DNA of 64,000 nucleotides from Roseivivax marinus. GTDB taxonomy: Bacteria > Pseudomonadota > Alphaproteobacteria > Rhodobacterales > Rhodobacteraceae. Under the pieces are notes generated by a model that ran no database searches, was not told the DNA's origin, and saw only the letters and a list, made by a program, of their open reading frames with translations. The stretch is taken from assembly GCF_900109705.1 (NCBI RefSeq), contig NZ_FOAI01000008.1:62001-126000 (forward strand), in the 5' to 3' direction. This document shows, one piece after another, positions 58,122 through 64,000 of this stretch. The translations under genes and the position numbers were made by a program. Positions within the stretch are counted from its first letter, which is position 1, and every line of letters starts with the position of its first letter.

Positions 58122-59498
58122 ATGAAGGTCATCATCTGCGGCGCGGGCCAGGTCGGCTGGCAGATCGCCCGCCACCTCTCGGGCGAACGCAACGACGTCA
58201 CCGTCGTCGACAACAACCCCGATCTCGTGCGGCGCGCGACCGACACGCTAGACGTGCAGGGGATCGCGGGCTTCGCGTCCTATCCCGACGTGCTCGAACG
58301 GGCCGGCGCCAAGGACGCCGACATGGTGATCGCGGCGACCTATTCCGACGAGGTCAACATGGTCACCTGCCAGGTGGCCCACTCGGTCTTTGCCGTGCCG
58401 CGCAAGATCGCGCGGCTGCGGGCCAAGTCCTACCTGACGGCGATCTACTCGGACCTCTACCGCCGCGACCACATGCCCATCGACGTGGTGATCTCGCCCG
58501 AGCGAGAGGTGGCGGATGCCGCGCTTCAGCGGCTGGCGATCCCGGCGGCCTTCGACACCGAAACATTCCTCGGCGGTCACGCCAAGCTGCTCGGGCTGAC
58601 CATCGACGCGGGCTGTCCGATCGTGAACACGCCGCTGCGGCAACTCACCGACCTGTTCTCGACGCTGCGCGCGGTCGTGGTGGGTGTCAGCCGGGACGGG
58701 CGGCTCTTCGCGCCCGAGGCACGCGACCAGCTCTTCCCGGGCGACTCGGCCTATTTCATGTGCCACCGCGACGACGTGCGCCGCCTGCTCGAGATCCTCG
58801 GAAAGTCCATGCGGCAGCAGGAACGCGTCGTTCTCGTCGGCGGCGGCAATGTCGGCCTCATGGTCGCGCGCGAGTTGGAGGGCCGCGAAGAGCGCATCCG
58901 CGCCAAGGTCATCGAGAAGAACCGCAAGTGCGCCGAACGCGCGGCGGAGGCGCTGGAGAAGACCATCGTGCTCAACGGCGACGGCCTCGACGCGAGCCTG
59001 CTGTCCGAGGCCAATATCGAACGCGCCGACGCCGTGCTGTGCGTCACCGACGACGACAAGACCAACATGCTCGCGGCCGTGCGCGCCAAGGCCGCCGGGG
59101 CGAAGATGGCGATCACGCTCATCAACGACCCGACGCTGGTGCCGCTCATGGGCCCGCTTGGCATCGACGCCTTCATCAACCCGCGCGCCACCACGGTCAG
59201 CTCGATCCTGCGTCACATCCGCCACGGGCGGGTGCGGGCGGTCTATTCCATCGGTGACGGCGAGGCCGAGGTGATCGAGGCCGAGGTTCTGTCGACCTCG
59301 CCGATCTCGGGCACGCGGATCCGCGACATCGACTTCCCCGAGGGCGTTCTGGTCGGCGCCGTGCTGCGCGGCGAGAAGGTGATGAAGATCACCGGCGGCC
59401 TGCGCATCGAGGAGGGCGATCTGATCGTGATGTTCGCGATGTCCAAGGACGTCCCCGAGGTGGAGCGGCTGCTCCAGGTCTCGATCGACTTCTTCTGA
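58122..59498 (+). CDS. trkA: Trk potassium uptake regulatory protein TrkA
   Basis: A 458-residue peripheral membrane protein with two tandem RCK units: GAGQVGWQIARHLSG at the N terminus and GGGNVGLMVARELEG near residue 242, each an NAD-binding Rossmann loop followed by a TrkA-C domain. It gates TrkH according to NAD(H). ATG at 58122 has AAGG upstream; the frame to 57906 is not protein-like. A 234-base spacer after ntrX probably holds its promoter. trkH starts three bases after its stop. Confidence 0.94.
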   Translation: MKVIICGAGQVGWQIARHLSGERNDVTVVDNNPDLVRRATDTLDVQGIAGFASYPDVLERAGAKDADMVIAATYSDEVNMVTCQVAHSVFAVPRKIARLRAKSYLTAIYSDLYRRDHMPIDVVISPEREVADAALQRLAIPAAFDTETFLGGHAKLLGLTIDAGCPIVNTPLRQLTDLFSTLRAVVVGVSRDGRLFAPEARDQLFPGDSAYFMCHRDDVRRLLEILGKSMRQQERVVLVGGGNVGLMVARELEGREERIRAKVIEKNRKCAERAAEALEKTIVLNGDGLDASLLSEANIERADAVLCVTDDDKTNMLAAVRAKAAGAKMAITLINDPTLVPLMGPLGIDAFINPRATTVSSILRHIRHGRVRAVYSIGDGEAEVIEAEVLSTSPISGTRIRDIDFPEGVLVGAVLRGEKVMKITGGLRIEEGDLIVMFAMSKDVPEVERLLQVSIDFF

Positions 59499-59501
59499 TC
59501 C

Positions 59502-61016
59502 ATGCGCGCCATCACCGCCCTGCCGCTGCTTCTTCTGCTTACGGGGCTGTTCTCGGCCTCGATGATGGTGCCCGCCGCCGTGGCCCTGTCGCAGGAGGCG
59601 TTCCACGACGCGCGCAGCTTCTTCTACTCGGGGCTGACGGGCATGGTCGTGGTGGCGCTGATCGGCGTTGCGGTCGCCGGTCGCGCGCACAACCGCAACC
59701 CCATGCGGCAGCTGTTGGCGCTGGCGGTCGGCTACCTGATGCTGCCCGCGATCCTCGCCGTGCCGTTCCACGAGGCGGTAAGCAACACCACCTTCGTGAA
59801 CGCCTATGTCGAGATGACGTCGAGCCTGACCACCACCGGCGCCACGCTCTTCGCGCCGGGGCGACTGTCGATGGCCGAGCACCTGTGGCGCGCGCAGGTC
59901 GGCTGGATGGGCGGCGCGCTTCTGTGGGTCTCGGCGGCTGCGATCCTCGCCCCCCTGACCCTGGGCGGCTTCGAGGTGACAGCGGCGAGCGAGCCCGGTC
60001 AGACCCCGGCGCCGGGGGCGGCCCACCGTGACCATGCCGACCCGCGCCAGCGCCTGACCCGCGCGGCGGTCGCGCTCCTGCCGATCTACATCGGCCTGAC
60101 CGTGATCCTCTGGACGCTGCTCTACGCCAGTGGCGACGATGCCTTCGTGGCGCTCTGCCATGCCATGGCGACGCTCGCCACCTCGGGCATCTCGCCGGTG
60201 GGCGGGCTGTCGGGCGGCGAAGCGGGCATCGCGGGCGAGATCGCGGTTCTGGGCTTCATGCTTTTCGGCCTGTCTCGCCTGACCTTTTCGAACGACACCA
60301 GCGCGGCGCGGCGCGCCGGTCTGCTCTACGATCCCGAGTTCCGGCTCGGCCTCATCATCGTGGTAGGGGTTCCGACGCTGCTTTTCCTGCGCCACTGGCT
60401 CGCCTCGTTCGACGTGGGCGAGGAAGAGGACTTTCTCGCCGCTGCCCGCGCGTTCTGGGGCGGGCTCTTCACCACCCTGTCCTTCCTGACGACCACAGGC
60501 TTCGAAAGCGGTGAGTGGCTTCGGGCGCAGGGCTGGTCGGGCCTCGAGACCCCGGGGCTGATCCTCATGGGCCTCGCGATCCTTGGGGGAGGCGTCGCAA
60601 CGACCGCCGGCGGCGTGAAGCTCTTGCGGGTGTTCATCCTCTATCTAGCCGGTCGACGGGAGCTCGAGAAGCTGATCCACCCCAACTCGATCGGACGCTC
60701 GGGCCTTCTGAGCCGGCGCACCCGCCGTGAGGGCGCCTTCATCGCGTGGGTGTTCTTCATGATCTTCGCGGTGACGCTCATGGCCACTGTGCTGGGTCTC
60801 GCCGCCACGGGCCTTCGGTTCGAGCCCGCCTTCGTCGTGGCCATCGCGGCGCTGACGAACACCGGGCCGCTGGTCGTCTTTGCGACCGAGATGCCGGTGG
60901 TGATCGCGCAGTACGGCGTCCCGGCCAAGATGATATTTTCCATCGCCATGGTGCTTGGTCGGCTCGAGGTGCTGGCGCTTGTCGTCATGGTCACGCCGGA
61001 CCTGTGGCGCGACTGA
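59502..61016 (+). CDS. trkH: Trk potassium uptake channel TrkH
   Basis: A 504-residue membrane channel with four pore-like repeats; selectivity-filter segments are seen as TSSLTTTGATLF, LATSGISPVGG, LTTTGFESG and LTNTGP. It takes up K+ with TrkA. The N terminus begins with a membrane segment (MRAITALPLLLLLTGLFSAS). Immediately follows trkA. Confidence 0.93.
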   Translation: MRAITALPLLLLLTGLFSASMMVPAAVALSQEAFHDARSFFYSGLTGMVVVALIGVAVAGRAHNRNPMRQLLALAVGYLMLPAILAVPFHEAVSNTTFVNAYVEMTSSLTTTGATLFAPGRLSMAEHLWRAQVGWMGGALLWVSAAAILAPLTLGGFEVTAASEPGQTPAPGAAHRDHADPRQRLTRAAVALLPIYIGLTVILWTLLYASGDDAFVALCHAMATLATSGISPVGGLSGGEAGIAGEIAVLGFMLFGLSRLTFSNDTSAARRAGLLYDPEFRLGLIIVVGVPTLLFLRHWLASFDVGEEEDFLAAARAFWGGLFTTLSFLTTTGFESGEWLRAQGWSGLETPGLILMGLAILGGGVATTAGGVKLLRVFILYLAGRRELEKLIHPNSIGRSGLLSRRTRREGAFIAWVFFMIFAVTLMATVLGLAATGLRFEPAFVVAIAALTNTGPLVVFATEMPVVIAQYGVPAKMIFSIAMVLGRLEVLALVVMVTPDLWRD

Positions 61017-61030
61017 ATAATCGGAACATG

Positions 61031-61045
61031 GTTCCCGATGCGTTC
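61031..61045 (+). promoter_or_regulatory. LexA-box-like element before hfq
   Basis: GTTC-CCGATGC-GTTC fits the alphaproteobacterial LexA consensus, 99 bases upstream of hfq and 15 bases after the trkH stop. It overlaps an inverted repeat GGAAC-atg-GTTCC (61023-61035). Such a match can occur by chance once or twice in 64 kb, and hfq is not a known SOS gene. Confidence 0.3.
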
Positions 61046-61143
61046 CAGATTCCCCCTTTAAGTCCGCCCGGGCTCACGACATACTCCCCCGGAGCGAGGT
61101 GACTGCCGCCAGAAGGCGTCAAAAAGAAAAAAGGCATTCTTAA

Positions 61144-61392
61144 ATGGCTTCCGACAGACAGAACCTTCAGGACGCATTTCTCAATCACGTCCGCAAGACC
61201 AAGGTTCCGGTGACGATTTTCCTGATCAACGGGGTGAAGCTCCAGGGCGTGATTACCTGGTTCGACAATTTCTGCGTCCTGCTGCGCCGCGACGGCCAGT
61301 CGCAACTGGTCTACAAGCACGCGATTTCGACGATCATGCCCGCGCAGCCGATCAATCTGTACGATTCCAGCGAATCGAACGGGGACTCGTGA
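61144..61392 (+). CDS. hfq: RNA chaperone Hfq
   Basis: An 82-residue Sm-like protein: Sm1 with [20 protein letters not shown] and Sm2 with [14 protein letters not shown] (the KH motif). Hfq pairs small RNAs with mRNAs. The hflX GTG overlaps its stop by four bases, the standard hfq-hflX pair. The 127-base upstream spacer must hold its promoter and contains a GTTC-N7-GTTC element. Confidence 0.97.
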   Translation: MASDRQNLQDAFLNHVRKTKVPVTIFLINGVKLQGVITWFDNFCVLLRRDGQSQLVYKHAISTIMPAQPINLYDSSESNGDS

Positions 61393-62663
61393 ACGAGACC
61401 GAAGAGGTTCCGACCCGCGCCTGGGTCCTTCATCCCGACATCAAGAGCGACCGGGACCGCCGCGATCCGGCGGTGGCCCTCGACGAGGCCGTGGCGCTCG
61501 CCGCGGCCCTGCCGGGGATCGAGGTCGTCGGCTCCGAGATCGTGCCGCTGCCGCAGCCGCACCCGAACGCACTGTTCGGGTCGGGCAAGATCGAGGAACT
61601 GGGTGCCCGGCTCAAGGCCGAAGAGGTCGAACTGGTTCTTGTGGACGGCCCCGTCACGCCGGTGCAGCAGCGAAACCTCGAGCGGGACTGGAAGGTCAAG
61701 CTGCTCGACCGCACGGGCCTGATACTCGAGATCTTCTCGGACCGGGCCGCCACGCGTGAGGGCGTCTTGCAGGTCGAGATGGCGCACCTGTCGTACCAGC
61801 GCACGCGCTTGGTGCGGGCGTGGACCCACCTCGAACGTCAGCGGGGCGGGCTCGGCTTCGTCGGCGGCCCCGGCGAGACCCAGATCGAAGCGGACCGCCG
61901 CGCCATCGACGAACAGCTCGTTCGCCTGCGCCGGCAACTCGAGAAGGTGGTGAAGACCCGCGCGCTGCACCGCAAGGCGCGGGCCAAGGTGCCTTATCCC
62001 ATCGTCGCGCTGGTGGGCTACACCAACGCCGGCAAGTCGACGCTGTTCAACCGGCTCACCGGGGCCGAGGTGATGGCCAAGGACATGCTTTTCGCGACGC
62101 TCGACCCGACCATGCGGGGCGTGAAGCTGGAAAACGGTCCCGAGGTCATCCTGTCGGACACGGTGGGTTTCATCTCGGACCTGCCGACCGAACTGGTCGC
62201 GGCCTTCCGCGCCACGCTGGAAGAGGTGCTCGAGGCGGACCTGATCGTGCACGTCCGCGACATCTCGCACCCCAACGCGCAGGAGCAGGCCGACGACGTG
62301 CATGCAATCCTCGCCTCGTTGGGCGTGGCCGAAAGCACGCCGCAGATCGAGGTCTGGAACAAGATCGACCAGCTGCCCCCGGACGCGCACGAGGCAGCAC
62401 TCACGCGGGCCGAGCGGGTGGACTCGATCTATGCCCTCTCGGCGTGGACCGGCGAGGGAATGGAGCCGCTTCTGAATGGCATCGCGCGGGCGATCGAGGG
62501 CGAGAAGATGCACACCGATCTCCACCTCGGCTTCGACGAGGGCCGCAAGCGCGCGTGGCTGTTCGAGCGCGGCCTGATCGTGGACGAGAGCCAGACCGAG
62601 GAGGGCTACGACCTCTCGGTGCGCTGGACCGCCAAGGAAGCCGCGCAGTTCGACAAGGTCTGA
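61389..62663 (+). CDS. hflX: GTPase HflX
   Basis: A 424-residue ribosome-binding GTPase: an N-terminal HflX domain (about 25-190, with [15 protein letters not shown]) and a G domain with [16 protein letters not shown] (G1), [10 protein letters not shown] (G3) and NKID (G4). It splits stalled or hibernating ribosomes. GTG start overlaps hfq. Normal length for the family. Confidence 0.95.
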   Translation: MNETEEVPTRAWVLHPDIKSDRDRRDPAVALDEAVALAAALPGIEVVGSEIVPLPQPHPNALFGSGKIEELGARLKAEEVELVLVDGPVTPVQQRNLERDWKVKLLDRTGLILEIFSDRAATREGVLQVEMAHLSYQRTRLVRAWTHLERQRGGLGFVGGPGETQIEADRRAIDEQLVRLRRQLEKVVKTRALHRKARAKVPYPIVALVGYTNAGKSTLFNRLTGAEVMAKDMLFATLDPTMRGVKLENGPEVILSDTVGFISDLPTELVAAFRATLEEVLEADLIVHVRDISHPNAQEQADDVHAILASLGVAESTPQIEVWNKIDQLPPDAHEAALTRAERVDSIYALSAWTGEGMEPLLNGIARAIEGEKMHTDLHLGFDEGRKRAWLFERGLIVDESQTEEGYDLSVRWTAKEAAQFDKV

Positions 62664-62741
62664 ACGCGGGTGGCGCCCGGCCTTGGCCGGCGCCCCCCGC
62701 GCCCCCATATCTGGCGCGCCACGATCAACGGAGTGGGCGCT

Positions 62742-63695
62742 ATGGGTTACGTGAAGACCGCCATGCTGATGGCCGCGATGACGGCCTTGTTCCTCGGCAT
62801 CGGCTACCTGCTGGGCGGAAGCGGCGGCGCGGTGATCGCGTTCGTGGTCGCGGCCGGCATGAACGCATGGACATGGTGGAACTCGGACAAGGCGGTGCTT
62901 CGAATGCACAACGCCCGTCCGGTGGGCGCACAGGATCCCTCGGGACTGTCCGCGATGGTCCGCGATCTCGCCTCGAACGCCGGGATGCCGATGCCCGCGG
63001 TCTACGTGATCGACACGCCGCAACCCAACGCTTTCGCCACCGGGCGCAACCCGGCGAACGCCGCCGTCGCCGTGACCACCGGGCTCATGCGCTCGCTCAG
63101 TCGTGAGGAGTTATCGGGTGTGGTCGCGCACGAGCTGGCCCACATCCGCAACCACGACACCGCGATCATGACGGTGACCGCGACCTTCGCCGGTGCCATC
63201 TCGATGCTGGCGAACTTCGCGCTGTTCTTCGGCGGGCGGCGCGAGGGCGGCCTCGGCATCCTCGGCACGCTGGCGATGATGATCGTGGCGCCGCTGGCCG
63301 CCGCGCTGGTGCAGATGGCGATCAGCCGGACGCGGGAATACGCCGCCGACAAAGCCGGATCCGAGATTTGCGGCAACCCGATGTGGCTGGCGTCGGCGCT
63401 GGCCCGGATCCAGGAGGGCGCCGCTCGGATCGACAACGACACCGCCGAGCGGAACCCGGCGACGGCACACATGTTCATCATCAATCCGCTGCACGCCCAC
63501 AAGCACGACAGCCTGTTCTCGACCCATCCGGCGACCGAAAACCGCATCGCCGCGCTGCGTGAGCTGGCCGGGCAGGATGCTGCGACGCCAGCGCGGCGCG
63601 AGCCCCCGCGCACGCCCGAGATGCGTGCGAGCAACGTTCCCAACACGCGGGGGCGGTCGTCGTCGGGGTCCGGCCCGTCTGGCCCCTGGGGCTGA
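62742..63695 (+). CDS. htpX: Membrane zinc metalloprotease HtpX
   Basis: A 317-residue M48 protease: two N-terminal membrane segments (about 5-45), zinc motif HELAH (130-134) with a third ligand in the REYAADKAG segment, and two further membrane segments (about 145-200). It degrades damaged membrane proteins. A Pro/Ser/Arg-rich tail of about 40 residues ends the protein. ATG at 62742 follows GGAG; the earlier frame is not conserved. Confidence 0.93.
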   Translation: MGYVKTAMLMAAMTALFLGIGYLLGGSGGAVIAFVVAAGMNAWTWWNSDKAVLRMHNARPVGAQDPSGLSAMVRDLASNAGMPMPAVYVIDTPQPNAFATGRNPANAAVAVTTGLMRSLSREELSGVVAHELAHIRNHDTAIMTVTATFAGAISMLANFALFFGGRREGGLGILGTLAMMIVAPLAAALVQMAISRTREYAADKAGSEICGNPMWLASALARIQEGAARIDNDTAERNPATAHMFIINPLHAHKHDSLFSTHPATENRIAALRELAGQDAATPARREPPRTPEMRASNVPNTRGRSSSGSGPSGPWG

Positions 63696-63747
63696 GGCAC
63701 GCCCGGCGTGCCCGACCCGTCGGGGCACTGTCCGATTAACCAATGAA

Positions 63748-63779
63748 AAAGGCGCGCGAGGTTGCCCCCGCGCGCCTTT
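63748..63779. terminator. Bidirectional terminator between htpX and katG
   Basis: AAAGGCGCGCG and CGCGCGCCTTT form a perfect 11-bp stem with a 10-base loop; AAAAA on the left and TTTGTT on the right give a T-run on both strands. It lies 53 bases after the htpX stop and 22 bases from the katG stop. Confidence 0.9.
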
Positions 63780-63800
63780 GTTAGTTGGATCGGACCGCGA

Positions 63801-64000
<200 letters not shown>

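Overview
The window is a GC-rich bacterial chromosome segment, most likely from a marine or hypersaline member of the Rhodobacterales (Roseobacter/Paracoccaceae group, Alphaproteobacteria). The evidence is the dusB-ntrB-ntrC-ntrY-ntrX-trkA-trkH-hfq-hflX run, the PhyR/NepR/EcfG general stress locus, an AglEFGAK alpha-glucoside system, an alphaproteobacterial LexA box (GTTC-N7-GTTC) before uvrA, and an NtrC without the GAFTGA loop. No rRNA, tRNA, insertion sequence, integrase, phage gene or CRISPR array was found; the segment reads as core plus niche-adaptive chromosome.

Layout. 1-6 kb (minus): lptF-lptG-lptD-surA-pdxA, a tightly overlapping operon for outer-membrane biogenesis, with pdxA cut by the left edge. 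6-9.6 kb: pepA-holC (plus) facing a membrane aspartic protease and a MarC protein (minus). 9.7-21.2 kb: carbohydrate block. glgP, glk and a LacI regulator (aglR) run leftward and aglE-F-G-A-K runs rightward, with two near-identical palindromic operators in the divergent region. 21.2-25.7 kb: a secreted protein of five 86-88-residue repeats, then uvrA. 25.9-31.8 kb (minus): a conserved transport/signalling cluster made of DUF4212 small subunit, Na+/solute symporter, cNMP-CBS-nucleotidyltransferase (DUF294), a small membrane protein and a membrane-anchored sensor/DnaQ exonuclease. 31.8-32.45 kb is gene-poor.

32.4-37.8 kb: general stress response (phyR divergent from nepR-ecfG-histidine kinase, with interleaved EcfG promoters), followed by an amidoligase/glutamine-amidotransferase pair and a 50-residue membrane protein with a possible EcfG promoter. 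37.9-42.8 kb: adenine deaminase, then an arsenic operon (ArsR-ArsC fusion, GAPDH, ArsJ). 42.9-46.6 kb (minus): a three-subunit PaoABC-like molybdenum aldehyde oxidoreductase. 46.7-50.5 kb: hpt plus a small membrane protein, coq10/ratA-like, an 82-residue ORF, and ispD-ispF-pgpA-cinA (minus). 50.6-63.7 kb (plus): dusB-ntrB-ntrC-ntrY-ntrX-trkA-trkH-hfq-hflX-htpX, linking nitrogen control, K+ uptake and RNA/protein quality control. The right edge cuts katG (minus).

Most genes belong to well-known families. The parts least explained by known biology are the tandem-repeat secreted protein, the symporter/DUF294/sensor-exonuclease cluster, the amidoligase pair next to the stress-response locus, and the small ORFs and regulatory structures between operons. 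I did not see a wholly new multi-gene system.
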